This document shows, in pieces, positions 22,966-34,738 of a stretch of 64,000 nucleotides of DNA. Position numbers and translations under genes: made by a program. The notes beneath the pieces were generated by a model. It made no database searches. It was not told where the DNA came from and worked only from the letters and a program-made list of their open reading frames with translations. The stretch lies in the NCBI GenBank assembly GCA_013420905.1, contig JAAXNY010000011.1, forward strand, positions 2,666,001 through 2,730,000, read 5' to 3'. Every line of letters begins with the position of its first letter. Position 1 is the first letter of the stretch. Source of the DNA: Collybia mongolica (Eukaryota > Basidiomycota > Agaricomycetes > Agaricales > Clitocybaceae).

Positions 22966-24954
22966 ATGCCAGCACGCGAACCACGAAAGATGTGCTGTAA
23001 GTCCCTTCAGCCGTGGGACATCTATTTAAAGAGTAACTGCTGAGGCGTTCCATAAATCTCTTAGATGCCGCAATCTTGGATGCTGGGTCCAGCGGTACCC
23101 GCATCTACATGTATGGCTGGAAGTCTTGGAATAACGGTGATCCCTCGCCACCTCAAATCGAAGAGTTTTTTTAGCGTGAAGACAGAACCAGGTCCGTTTT
23201 TTGTTGGATATTCCGGTCCCAGTCTCACATTTCCGTGACGATCACAGGTATAGCTAAGTTAATTCCTGACAACGAGATCATCGACCTTGCCACGCGTGAA
23301 CAAGAAGATATTAAGACCGCAGTGCAAGATCGTGTCAAAAGTTATCTCGACTCCCTCTTTGACCATGGTCACACCTTTTGTGCCGGTGCCGGTATCGCCT
23401 CGACGTCGGTTCCCCTGTATTTTCTCGCCACGGCAGGTATGCGGGACCTTCAAGGTACAGCTGGGCGCCGGACCTATTACGATGCACTTTTGGCGTGCAT
23501 CAGGACATCCACAGCCAAAGAGAATTCTAAATTTGATGCCAAGGAGTGCAAAGCAATCACCGGCGAGGCTGAGGCGCTTTATGGATGGATCGCTGCGAAC
23601 TATTCCCTTGGCGCCTTCTCTGGCTATGGGATGAGGGCTTCCCAGACGGTGGGGTATGTCGAGCTAGGCGGGGCGAGTGCCCAAATTGCATACAACCTCG
23701 TTATGAACAATGCCACTGCTGTTGCCAAAGCTGCTGCCGTCGCCGATAAGGCTGCCGAGCAAGCCCAAGGCCATGATATTATTAGGGCAAACGCTGTCAA
23801 AGCTGCCAGAGCCGCCCTAGCCGAAGGAGACGCTAGCGGAGGATTAAACGATTATGCAGGTCGCCTAGTCGAAGTCAATATTGGGGCTTTGGAGTTCGAC
23901 ATGTTTCTCGGTTCATACCGTTTGGGTGCGGATGTCGCGAGAGACAAGTTCACCCAGCGTTTGATTGACCGAACTCATGGCAACGTATGCCCCCACAGTG
24001 TACGATTGAGCGAGCCTCATCTGACTAATTATCATATATGTCACTATAGACCGTGAATGACCCTAGTAGGAATAAGGGCTGCGACGAGACGACCGGTGAC
24101 AAGACATTCGTGGGTACTGCAGTTTACGCCGATGTCAAGAATATCGTCAAGGAGATCTAGACGATGATACCATCTTACCTGCAGACAAACTATTCAACCC
24201 CCCCACCGATGAAATTCCAAACGAACATGTCATCCAATCCCCGAACCGCAGCTTCGTAGGCGGCTCCAGCTTCTGGTACAACACACGCGAGGTTTTTGGC
24301 CTGAATAAGAAAGGGAAACCCAAAACGACCCCTTTCAGCTTCGACGAGTACGAAAAGGAGATCCAGTTGAACTTCAAGTTGGAATGGCGTTTTGCGCGGA
24401 CGCGCAGAGAGGGTGTGAAAGCAAAGTTCCTCAAGGGGTCGGGTTTCACGGCTGCGTGGATCTAACATATTCTATTCGAATGCTTTAAATTCAAACGGGG
24501 CGATACCACCGTGACGCACGAAGATATACTCACGTTTAGGCCTTACAACGGGTCGGAAGGGGCAGAGCTTAGCTGGACCCTCGGAAGGATTGTCTTATCC
24601 GCTGTGGGAGATCCGAAGCCTCAGCAGATGAGTGGGGTGCATGTTCGCCAGCTAAATGGTTTGCAAACTCGCCTGAGGGTCAAGGAAGATGACCTCCTTC
24701 GATTGGAAGATAGCTTACATGACAAGCAACACCTTTTCCGGTCCCTCCTAAAGAATGCGCTAGAGAGCCCGGAGAAATATATGGAGGAACAAGAAAAGGC
24801 AAGCAAAGAAATCGACAAAGCCAAGCAAATCAAAGAGCAAATACAGACGGCGGAGGCAGAGATAGCGGACCTTGAGGGCCAAATCAATACCTTGAAGGGA
24901 ACCGTCAACAATGCGTTTGCAGGGTTGGACAACAGCAAGAAATTCTTTTTGTAG
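22966..24954 (+). pseudogene. Apyrase-like (GDA1/CD39 nucleoside phosphatase), broken
   Basis: Contains the conserved regions of the GDA1/CD39 family that hydrolyses nucleoside tri/diphosphates: ACR1 ILDAGSSGTRIYMYGW, ACR2 LATAGMRDL, ACR3 EALYGWIAANYSLG, ACR4 VELGGASAQIAYN. Exons: 22966-22996, 23065-23191, 23248-23984, 24050 onward. Lesions are a seven-T run at 23166-23172 that shifts the frame, a one-base loss creating TAG at 24158-24160, and TAA at 24463-24465 where the duplicate at 17.1 kb has CAA. ACR1 begins about 13 residues from the start, with no signal peptide or membrane anchor, unlike most family members. An Ala-rich helical insertion follows ACR4, and the C-terminus is a coiled coil (EKASKEIDKAKQIKEQIQ). 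Three separate lesions make a sequencing error unlikely for all of them. Confidence 0.85.
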
Positions 24955-25362
24955 ATTTGGTTTGGTTTTGTGCATTCTACATACTCGGTCGGAATATCTC
25001 GCTGAATGTTCTGACCACTCCATTGATAGTCTTTTGGTACAAATAGAATCTATCAGTTGTTCACATTGTCAATATAACAAGGAACACAATTAAAATCCTT
25101 TCCCAGTGTACATGTTCTCGTCCGTTTTCAGTTCTCGGCGGGCAGCCAATACGTACTATAATACAGGCATTACAAGAATTACACTAGAAATATCTTGATG
25201 GCCTGGAGGGTGTAAAAGGTGTAAAGGACAGCCTCGCCAACATGCTGGCGCCCCGGGTCTGGGCCTAGAAACTATTCTACTCGAATTACTAGATAGTTTA
25301 CACGTATAATACCGGATTAAGACGGAATTACTTCGATATACTTAGGTCTGTATCAGTAAGCT
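24955..25362. other. Intergenic
   Basis: No feature seen between the apyrase-like pseudogene and the 3' end of the TFC4-like gene. Confidence 0.5.
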
Positions 25363-28300
25363 TCATATAGAAAGCCAGCGTCTGTATAGCGCATCCGCCA
25401 GAGGAGTCGCACCCGTGAGGACAAAGATAAGAGACAGATTGTAGGCAGCCTCAGCTGCAAATGTAGCTTCCTATCGCGTCTGGCATCAAAACGAGAACGA
25501 AACAAAGGCAAAACTGACTGACCTCCCCATTCGCAGTCTCTGCAAGCTCGAGAACACGCTCATAGTGATTCACTGCGTGTGAATATAGGCCTGTAACGAC
25601 GTCAGGATAGCTGGTGATGCACTTCTGGAAGATGCTTACCCAGTTGATGAAATGCTCTACCAAAATTGTACTCCACCTCAGCCATACCTTGTGGATCAGA
25701 CTCCCGAAGTTTTCGGTACTGGGAGAGGAATGCCATAGCCTGGGTGCCGATCGGTTAGACATAGAGTCGCAAGATAGAATCATGACCCATACTTGTATGA
25801 CAAGGTGATGCCTGTTGTCTGACTGGCGCTGCATCGCACGTCCAATAGATGCAATAGCCAAAGAAAGACAGATCATGGGATCGTCCGGACAGTAATCATA
25901 CGCATGTAGCAGGTAAACTTCACATGAGACTCTTAATAAGTCAGGAGGAACACCGCGCAACTAACGCTACTCACATATAGCGCTCTGGTAACTCTTTGCC
26001 GCGATACAAATTTGCCCGTATATAGTAACAAGGACGGGGTTCTGCTTTGTTGGAATCTCGGACATCTTGGTGTCCTTTTCGGTAGTATTAGTGGTTGGGC
26101 TCGGGTCAACATCGTCGTCGTCATCACCAGCCTCTCCAGCATCACCCGACTTGGCCTGGGCAGTAGGCGCGTATCTTTTGTTGAGAGAATTCCATCGCAG
26201 AACCTCGGGGTTCTTAACGGCAGTGTCGGCAACTTTCATTTCTCGAAATAGGTGCTTTTGTAGTGTGGACGTGATGAAAGCATCTGTGGGGCGCAACCCA
26301 CTTGAGAGGACCGCCATGAGGATCCGCGGGGGCTCGTTATTGAATTGATGTACGGTGATGAGCTTTCTGGCCTGTTCGACAACGACTGTGGGTTGTTGGG
26401 TGGCAATGGCACAGGCTGAACGGCAAGGTTATTCGATAGGAGATAGATTGATGAGATGTGCGTACTGATCAAGGCGATACGAATGCAATCCTGTCGTTCA
26501 CGAGCTTGATACGCATTGGAGACGAGGATGTGACGGAGAATCTCGTCCGCCAGTTCGTATTGCCCTTTTTTTGTCAGGATAAAACAATACTTTGACTGAC
26601 GTTAGAGCTGAGACGTGTGATGCAGAAATATCACTTTACCTGCATGATCAAACGTAGCCAGTCACTGAATGATACCCCTCGGAAAATATCGACGGCCTTA
26701 TCCCCACCCTTCGTAGGCTTTTTGGCTAATGTGTCATGTCCTTGTTGGAGCTCGTTAATGAGAATCAATGTAATTCACCGGGAATGTGCCTACCCATATC
26801 GAGATGCAAGCGGGACGCCATCCGATCCTCGTCCACCTCGTCGTCTTTTTGTTTCCGTGCGCGAGTTCTGGGGAACATACCCCGGAACGGATTTCCCTAG
26901 GAGATGAGTTATTATTGGTTTCTAAGACAGAAACATGCACAACGCACTCGGCTTGTCAAAAATAGATTTCGTGTCTCCCTGAACGTCTCGACCAACTTCT
27001 CCGCCTCGACCATCCACTCCCTTTCTGCTTCTTCGACGCCCGCTAGCATCCCAGACCAAAGCTCTTGCACCTGGCGATATCCTTTCATGACTTCCTTCTC
27101 CTTCTCCGCCTCGAGCTCACGAAGCTGTGCGTGGGTAAGTCGACCTTGTGCCCTGAGAGCTGCCTTGGATTTGGCGGTTGCCTTTTCCTCGAACAAGGAA
27201 GTCGAGGCGCTGTTACTCCCTTCAGGTTGATTGGTGTTCTCTTTAGGGCGCTTCTTGCGGGAGTCAATTACTAGTAGGAGTTCAGTATGGTGAATGAGAA
27301 ATTTAATGTATAGTTGACCTTCATAGACCAACTCCAGCGCTCGGCGAGGTTCGTTGAGAATTTCGTAGATTTCGGCCAGTTTCATCTTGGCCTCGTTATG
27401 AGTAGGGTCAGCGATCCTCACTAGGGCAGAAAGTTAGTAGAGCGGAAAGAATAAGATAAAGACCGACCATGTTCATAAACCTCCGCAGCCTCTTTGAGCT
27501 CGTTGAGCATACGAAGACAAGCCGCCGTTTGCAAGAGCACGTATAAACTGCTTGTCTGTTGACAGGGGGACTTAATGATAGAGGCGGGTGCTGCGAGAGG
27601 AAACAACCTTACCGCTGCATCTGCACCAAGGAGCTCATATATTGGATGTGCTTCCGCGTAGAGTTCTTTATCAAAACACGCATCGGCTATCTCGCCGAAT
27701 AAGGGCGCATAATCGAGGACGTCCTCTGAAAGCACGGCGTTTGCGTGAAGCTAAGACGAGGGCATAAGTGTTGTAATATAAAGCCCGTATACAGACCATA
27801 CCTTGCCCTCTTCGATTTCGCCCATTTTTATCCTTGCTACAGCGAGCCGATGGCGAGCGTTAATGTCCAATGGGAACCTCCCAGGCTCAACGCTCCCATC
27901 TTCGCCCACTCCAGGCCTAGGCCCAGTCTCAGGTAAGTCGTACTCTCTGTCGTCGTCACAGACGTCCCAGTACACTTGCTCTGCTCTCCCCTGAAGCCAC
28001 CTGCAGCCCTTTCTGATCACATCAATGGCACGCTCATGTTCACCCAACGTATTAAGTAAATCTGCCAGCACGAGAATCTCCATCAAACCAAAACCGCCAC
28101 CCGTAATCTCTACGCCTGAGGCATCTATCCCTCGACCAGACGGATACATCTTCTGATAATGAGTAAAGGCTTGTTGGAAGAGCGTTGCGCAAGTTGAAAG
28201 GTCTGAGAGTTCAATAAGAATTGGTCGAAGTTCGGCAAGGACTGTCAGGTCATGGGGGAATCGTTTGAGTATAGCCAGAAAAGCATTGCGGGCCTGGTAA

Positions 28301-29313
28301 TATATTAAAATTTGTAACCTGCCAGAAAACATAAACGACGCTACATACAGTCTTAAGGTCCCCGGTTTCTTTGGCAAGAGAAGCTCGATCCCAAAGCGCA
28401 TCGACATTCGTCGGGTCAAGACTGTAGACCTTACGGTAGCAATATAACGCTTGTTGATTGTAGCCGTGCTCCCTGGTTTAGATGATTAGAACACTGGCTG
28501 CCATGAACATTAACGAGATACCTAGATTGATGTGCAAGGCGATCCCACTCGTCCGCGTCGTGTCTCAGATGTGCAGCCATGATTCGAAGTTGCAATGCCT
28601 TTTGATGTTCACCCATATCGGCATAACATTGGGCAAGAACAGACCAAGCGGAAGCAGCACGGGGTTCGATACGAATGACTTCTTGCATAATGCGGATGGC
28701 CTCTGGAAGGTCGCTGTCGACATATGCTTGGTTTCCGTCGCCAATCAGAGATCTAACTTGCTGGGATAAGACTGGCCCGGCCTGTCGGCCTTTCTGAAGA
28801 GGGGTATAAGTGTTCACAGGGTTAACGTTTCAACGTTTAAGGGCGTGCCTTTTTGCGTCGACGTCCAACACCAGAAGCTTCCCGTAAATCGTCACGAAAT
28901 TCTGCATCTTTCTCCTCGATATTGAAGTCCCAATCCTTCGTCATACTCGTACTTGCGGATGGATCATCACGCGACCGAATATTCTCAATGAGACGGCTAA
29001 AACCTTCCATTGAGGTCTCGCCCTCGATTTCGCTCAGTAACAAATCACTCACTCAAAATCGCCCTCAATTTCCAGCTCTGCGTTCACATCTTCGGGACCA
29101 GCGGTTGCATCTTCTTCTTCCTCCTCTTCCTCGCGGCCATCGGCTTCATCTTCTTCGCCCGTCTCACTATTTCCAGAAGACCCGGAGCCATCAGAACCTT
29201 TTCAGTGTATGGATGTCTGTTCGTGCCGTGAGGGATGTTGGGCGCTGCCTACCATAAGCATCGTCGTCCTCTTCCATGATTATAAGCTCGTCGTCTGAGA
29301 CGGGTAAAGTCAT
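25363..29313 (-). CDS. TFC4: Transcription factor IIIC subunit (TFC4/sfc4-like), TPR protein
   Basis: Orthologue of the TPR subunit of TFIIIC, which binds the A-box side of RNA polymerase III promoters and recruits TFIIIB in the nucleus. The acidic N-terminus (MTLPVSDDELIIMEEDDD) precedes a basic patch (GRRRKK) and then TPR arrays: LIGDGNQAYVDSDLPEAIRI, AWSVLAQCYADMGEHQKALQ, YNQQALYCYRKVYSLDPTNV. A Lys/Glu-rich coiled segment (KSKAALRAQGRLTHAQLREL) and more TPRs follow. The C-terminus is LADALYRRWLSI, matching the Trp-Leu-Ser-Ile end of this family. There are about 14 short introns and roughly 1,000-1,060 residues. One intron appears to use a GC donor after GRRRKK. Another (56 nt, GTGAGT...TTTTAG, about 29055-29000) is largely open in another frame and can be mistaken for coding. 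Likely essential and single copy. Confidence 0.9.
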
Positions 29314-29685
29314 CTTTAATGATTCGTTGTGGTGATGTCTACGCAGTTCGATCCTTCGTACACTGTACAGGGACCACCACCGTTGTGGTCGTCAGGAATG
29401 AAAAAATCTGAAATCCACGTGACCCTTGCCCAGTAAAAATCAGTGAACTTTTAGTGCAAACATGCGCGTCCGAGTCAGCTCTGATCAAGTTATTATTCAA
29501 ACTTCATTGTTACGTGTAGGTTAGTTCTTGGAGAGATATAGGCAGATCTAGGTCGGCGTCTCGGACAATTTAACTTGGTAAGTTCAACCTGAAGTTTGTT
29601 TTTTTGGATTCACGAAACATGCCCTGACACCGAGTTTGCCATCCATAGAGAAATGACAATCACTAGACGACCATAATAAACGAGG
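29314..29685. promoter_or_regulatory. Divergent promoter of TFC4 and methyltransferase genes
   Basis: Only 372 bp separate the two start codons, which face away from each other, so both promoters must lie here. No clear TATA box was seen on either side. Confidence 0.5.
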
Positions 29686-30958
29686 ATGGCCTACCAGCTC
29701 AGCTTTTCATTCGATGTCTTCCTAGCATGTCTTTTCCCACTCACCATTATTTGGGTTGGGTACCGACTGTCGGCCCCTTGGACTTGGGCAGACTTGCGTG
29801 GCTTCTTGTCTCTCCGTTATACCAAACAGTTCTATGGGCCTTTTTCTTTGCAAAAGGCATATCAATCATACGCCAAATACAGCCGGTTATCAGCTACCGA
29901 AGTTGTCCACAAACGCATAGCCTACAATTCGCTGTCACGGATGCATAGACGTTTAGGAAACAATTTGGGGTATCCTGAAAAGCTCAATAAGCTCCAGTAT
30001 GTGACAGACTTAAATGCAGTGATCACAGAGGGCATAGCAGAGGTGGCTAGGAAGGAGCTGCAGGTGGATGACGTTCATACCGGGTCTGGAGACTTGGGAA
30101 GAGTGCGCGAATCGTTAAAGCACTTTATTCGGGATTGGAGCGAGGAAGGGGCGCGTGAGCGGGATCGCATATTCGAACCAGTCCTGACTGTTCTCCGCCA
30201 AATAAACCCTGAAGAACGGACACGCAAGAAGGTCCTGGTGCCTGGATCCGGCCTAGGGCGTCTGGCATGGGAGATATCTCAGCTTGGTGAGTTGGCTTTA
30301 ACTAGCCCATATTCAGTTTTCATGCCCACATCCCCCAGGCTTTGACACTACCGCGAACGAACTATCGTTCTTCATGAATCTTGCATTTCGGTTTCTTCTG
30401 TCCGAAGAAGCGACCACCTCGAAGAACCAGCACCATCTTCGTCCCTACGCGCACTGGTTTTCACATCAGCGATCAAATGACTCCCTTTTCCGAAGTGTCG
30501 CGTTTCCCGATGCTATCCCCCGCCTCACCCCAAATTTTCGACTTGCAGAAGTCGACTTTCTTACCCTCTCACCCCCGGCTCGAAACCCCACAAACCCCGA
30601 ATCATTCTGGTCACCCCCCGCTCCACAGGACCTTCCAGGATACAACTACATAGTTACCCTCTTCTTCATCGACACATCCCTCAACGTTTTCGCGACCATG
30701 GAACATATATATACCCTCCTCCGCCCGGGTGGAACGTGGATTAATATGGGGCCTTTGCTCTGGACATCTGGGGGTCAGGCGAAGCTGGAACTTAGTCTGA
30801 CCGAGGTCATCAGCGCCGCAACCGAAATCGGATTCATCTTTCAGGATGACGACATTTGTGCACAGAGGACGGTTGAGTGCGAGTATACTGGGGATTTGAG
30901 TGCAATGATGCGCTGGATCTACAAGGCGGAATTTTGGGTTGCGACTAAACCCAAGTGA
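29686..30958 (+). CDS. Carnosine N-methyltransferase-like (N2227 family)
   Basis: SAM-dependent methyltransferase of 406 residues from two exons (29686-30286, 30339-30958). The N2227 signature is present: KVLVPGSGLGRLAWEI (SAM-binding loop), then FDTTANELSFFMN, YNYIVTLFFIDTSLNVFA (acidic loop), and LLRPGGTWINMGPLLW. Length and motif order match the eukaryotic carnosine N-methyltransferase/YNL092W family. An N-terminal hydrophobic stretch (FDVFLACLFPLTIIWVGYRL) could be a signal anchor, which is not typical for the family. The actual substrate in fungi is not settled. It shares a divergent promoter with TFC4. Confidence 0.9.
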
Positions 30959-31219
30959 AGTCTTCCCTTATTACAGTTAATAGATTTACGGAGTGGTTTC
31001 TGTAGTTTCCGTTGATACTAGTTGAAAATGCTTCACATATGACATTCCCCCTCATCGCGCGTGGCGCGGGTCACCCATAATCACGTGGTCGGCGCGTCCG
31101 AGGCCTATCCTTTTGTCCCCCTTATTAGTACAAAACAATGGAACTTAGCCACGTACGTAAACACTACGCGATTCCCATCACTAGGACACCTTTCTTCATT
31201 CCACCAATATAGCTGAACG

Positions 31220-31705
31220 ATGTCTGAGCCACAAAGCTCGAGTCCCCTTCCTGGATCCTCCAGCCCTACCTCGTCGCTTCCCAAACAATACGAGCGGCCC
31301 AGTGGCCGATCAATCATGATGACTGAAACCCTCAAGTTTGAAATCGACCACGACGACCGGGAGGTTGAGAACCAGATTCGCAAGCAATTGGGGCTCGATA
31401 ACCGATACCCAATTGGACCGTCAGGGAGACCAGTAGCTGGGTCAAAGCGCGCGGCGAAGTCCCTAGACAAGGCCTATGGCGCCCCCATGAAAGTCGAGCA
31501 GAACGAAGCTTCTCCCGATGTCAAATCTGAGGTATGGTTGCGGGACGTCGCATATCACGTCCTACTCACTAGTACTCATTCCTGCGATGCATAGGGCCGG
31601 GTCAAAGTGCCCTGGGGAGTCAACCCTCCCGAATCCTTCAGTTTTGGCACGTTAACTGGGAATGGAGATGCAGATATGAAGGATGCTACAACGTCCAACA
31701 AATAG
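31220..31705 (+). CDS. Conserved-looking small acidic protein, uncharacterised
   Basis: Two exons (31220-31531, 31595-31705) give 140 residues: MSEPQSSSPLPGSSSP, then SIMMTETLKFEIDHDDREVE, IRKQLGLDNRYPIGPSG and a C-terminal VKVPWGVNPPESFSFGTL. No domain recognised. The N-terminus is Ser/Pro-rich and likely disordered. The in-phase intron with good splice signals supports it as a gene. Confidence 0.6.
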
Positions 31706-32006
31706 AGGAGGATTGCAAACTTTCCCGTGCATCAATGAACATTCATTTAGAAACAACCAATATATTATTCCCGAGTATCGGGTACATTCACTAAATTTAT
31801 TTACAACGTGTAAAGATGGGGCATAACGATGTCCACTGAGATCTATAGTTAGAACCCATATCCATTACCGGGTATACAATTGGGTCAGGTTGTTACAGGC
31901 AGTAATGCGTTAAATTGTCCGTGATCTGTACGTTTGTCCAAATCATTAGTGAGAAGGGTGTGAAAAATGGTCGTGAAACATGAGAGCTTGAGGTCAACGT
32001 CCTAGT
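31706..32006. other. Convergent 3' intergenic region
   Basis: About 300 bp between the 3' ends of two convergent genes; AT-rich, nothing else seen. Confidence 0.6.
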
Positions 32007-33808
32007 TCACTCTATATTCCATATGCTCTTAGGCAGGCGGGGCGTATGGCCATGTTCGGTTTCATGGCAAGCTTCGATTATCCTGCCGTCAACCTCCTCT
32101 GAACGAGATACTTCCTTCTTTTGACGAGTTGAGTAGAGGACAGCGCAAGATTCGTGATCCATCATGTCCCGCAACCTCGAAGGTCGCCCAGTACCTATAG
32201 GAGGTTGTGGAACCTGTCCAGGTTCTGGGTAATGATTACAATCGATACTTTCAATTACTTCTCCGTGAATCTGATGTTTTATAAGGATACCGCAAGGAGG
32301 GTCGAGACTAAGTGGCTCTTGTAACGGGCTGCGGTCGAGGATATGTTGGGCTGGGCTCAAAAAGGGCGGGAAGAGAATTGAATTGATGCCCATAATACAG
32401 GTTTTATCGCGCGAGTTCGTGTCCAGCCGGACGTTTTCGTCCTCAAAGCCGCGATCCTGAGAGACACTCCCCGGCATGATAGGTTGGGCAACAGAGCGAG
32501 AAGGTTGAGTCATTCGTTGAAGGCCATGGAGATTTACAGGAGAGTCTATAGAGGGCCTTGGAATGCCTCGCTTCCCCTTGGCACGTGCTGGGATCACAAG
32601 ACCCGATTGACCGTTGAGATCACCAGAGTAGAGACTAGAGGCATTGGAAATATTATCACAATTTTCGGCTTCCATGCGCCACAAGCCTGAAACTGGATTA
32701 AGACTAGCCTGAGTACTACCTTTGTTCGAGGAGACTGGCAGTTGAGGGGCAGTAATACACTCAAGAACTTGAACGAGAAACGCGCTTTGACCCATGAAGA
32801 CGACCCTATGAGCTGTTTTTCCATAGGAGTCGACAACGGTGACATCAGTTGGCTGAGCCCCATCGCGTCGGTATTCCGGCAGGGGTTTTACAATAGACAC
32901 AAGACAGTCTCCGCCGTCGATACAAAGTACGGTGGGGAGACCAGGATATAGGGGCAATACCTCGTGGCGGCCGTTAGGTAGCGGGCTTGATGAACTTTCC
33001 GGGATATTTCCATGTGTGGTACCTTTGAGTGACGGAAAATGGCGTGTACCACGCCTCCGGCGCAGGGTTGCACGAGGAGGCGGACGAAGAAGGTTGTCCG
33101 AAAACCTGTTTCCCGACACACCTTCGTCGGGTGAGAATCCTGGCGCGAGAAGGACGCGTGGGGATTGGATTCCAGTGAGCGTTATGCTTGGTACATCGCC
33201 GGTGTCACCTTTAACAATGGTCGGTCTTGGTCCCTCGTTCGGGGTTGTCCTTGAAGGGCGACCATCCTTGGGGGGAGCGGGTGGAGCAGCGGGTGTGCTT
33301 CGGGCAAAATGATCCCTTGAATTCGGCTTTTGGGGCATTTGCGAAGAAGAATAAGCGCTGGTAGGTTTCTTGGGCGAAGGAGCGGTTTCTTGCGTTGATA
33401 TGGGGACAGGAAGGGCCAGATGAGAGGCTAACAAAGAAAAAAGGGTGTGAGGGTCTTTCTGCGAGTAATTGCAATGCTCAACCTTTTCTGTCCCTCTTCC
33501 TGGTGCGTTTGGCGGGGTTCAGGGTGGAAAGTATTGAACACGTCCAGGTTCTCGGAGCCATGGCTAGTCCCTTCAACGTTGACATGATATTCCTTGCCTT
33601 CAGGTAGTGTGGGGTAGTTCGGATTTACCAGAGGTTTGAAAGAACCAAGAAACGATGCCTCGCTTGGGAGGATCGTTGCGTTTCTTATCAGAGTTGAAGG
33701 ATGCTGTGGACTCAGGAAGCTGTCCAGGATAATCGAATAAGCTTTATACCCAGGAGGCTGTGTCGTGCTTGTTGTTTTCGCTGTCGCTGTATCCGAAGAC
33801 GCTGTTGT
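32007..33808 (-). CDS. Large Pro/Ser-rich protein, uncharacterised, 5' end unresolved
   Basis: A 470-codon open exon (about 33427-32007) is preceded by another open exon (about 33808-33483) reading QPPGYKAYSIILDSFLSPQH and LVNPNYPTLPEGKEYHVNVE. The N-terminal half is Pro/Ser/Lys-rich and probably disordered. A folded-looking segment follows: LPTVLCIDGGDCLVSIVKPL, DVTVVDSYGKTAHRVVFMGQ, SAFLVQVLECI. I do not recognise the family. The intron joining the two exons has good GT and AG signals but does not preserve frame with the long exon, so either another junction is used or there is a frameshift. The true start lies further upstream. Confidence 0.55.
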
Positions 33809-34445
33809 CTGATACCGAAATTAACAAGGAACGAAACAACAATAAAACAAAAAAAAACACAACATAGGATGAATAATGTGACAAATTGAGATGTGGGCAT
33901 CGAAATTCAACGTTTGCGCCACACAAGTTGAGCAGCATGGAGCTTGTGAGTAATCTGTGAGGGATAACTGTCGAACACATGCCGATCCTTTAAAGATGCA
34001 CCTATGTCACATGGGGTTCTAGAAGCAAAGGTCTATGTGGCTGACTCGGTCGTTGTCGAAAGCTGTTCATATATTCGGTGTGTTTAGGGCTCAGGACGTG
34101 AAAGGGCGGGTGAAACGAGGTTGGGGGCTGCGCAGCGCCGCATTGATGGCGGGCACTGTTACCCACTTCGGCGGTCCCCGGCGCCATCGAACGGAGTCAC
34201 CGCCTTGTGCGTGAATCTGAACATTCGTCTTTTTCCCTTCGACAACACACTGAACAACGTCAAGATATTATATTGTACAATTATCGCACAAGACTTTGAT
34301 GATGAAAATAAGAGCCTCAAGAGCACGGCTAAAAATACAATTTGCACATTGTCACCCACTCACCTCTCCAAGTCAAGCCGACTGACACTCCAAACTACAA
34401 TCACACAATCAAGAGTGGTCCAAGATGTACCGATATTTCAAGACG

Positions 34446-34738
34446 TCAAGCTGAGGTAATCTGCTTGGCATTCTTGCTCACTTGAGCTTTCCGTCTACGA
34501 GGGTTGAGCTCGACTGATACAAAGCGCTGGGCGATGTGATGAGCTAGCCTCACGTAAGACGGATAACAGCACGTACCCAAATCCACCTCATTTGCTTCAA
34601 CGCCTTGACGCGCCGCGTTGATTCAGCGTGCTGTGCTTGATGGTCCTCATGGTGCTCAATGTCTCCGTGTTCAGATTCAGATGCAACTTCGGTCTCGTCT
34701 TCTTCGAAGATATCGGGCTGGGAGTGTTGGGTTAGCAT
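34446..34738 (-). CDS. Small charged protein, uncharacterised
   Basis: Two exons (34738-34577 and 34526-34446) give 80 residues in frame, with GTACGT donor and CCCAG acceptor. The N-terminal half is acidic and His-rich (SESEHGDIEHHEDHQAQHAE). The C-terminal half is basic (LNPRRRKAQVSKNAK), with MRWIWRFVSVEL between them. No family recognised. Supported only by the open frame and clean intron. Confidence 0.4.

Noticed and set aside
24511..24954. Separate small coiled-coil gene
   Set aside because: It continues the apyrase reading beyond the TAA at 24463; the same block follows in frame in the family.
29040..29060. Frameshift in TFC4
   Set aside because: A canonical 56-nt intron restores the frame.
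33211..33474. Alternative 87-codon frame at the 5' side of the Pro/Ser-rich gene
   Set aside because: It is the frame reached by the apparent splice, but it stops early, while the overlapping 470-codon frame is long and continuous; kept only as a sign that the junction is unresolved.
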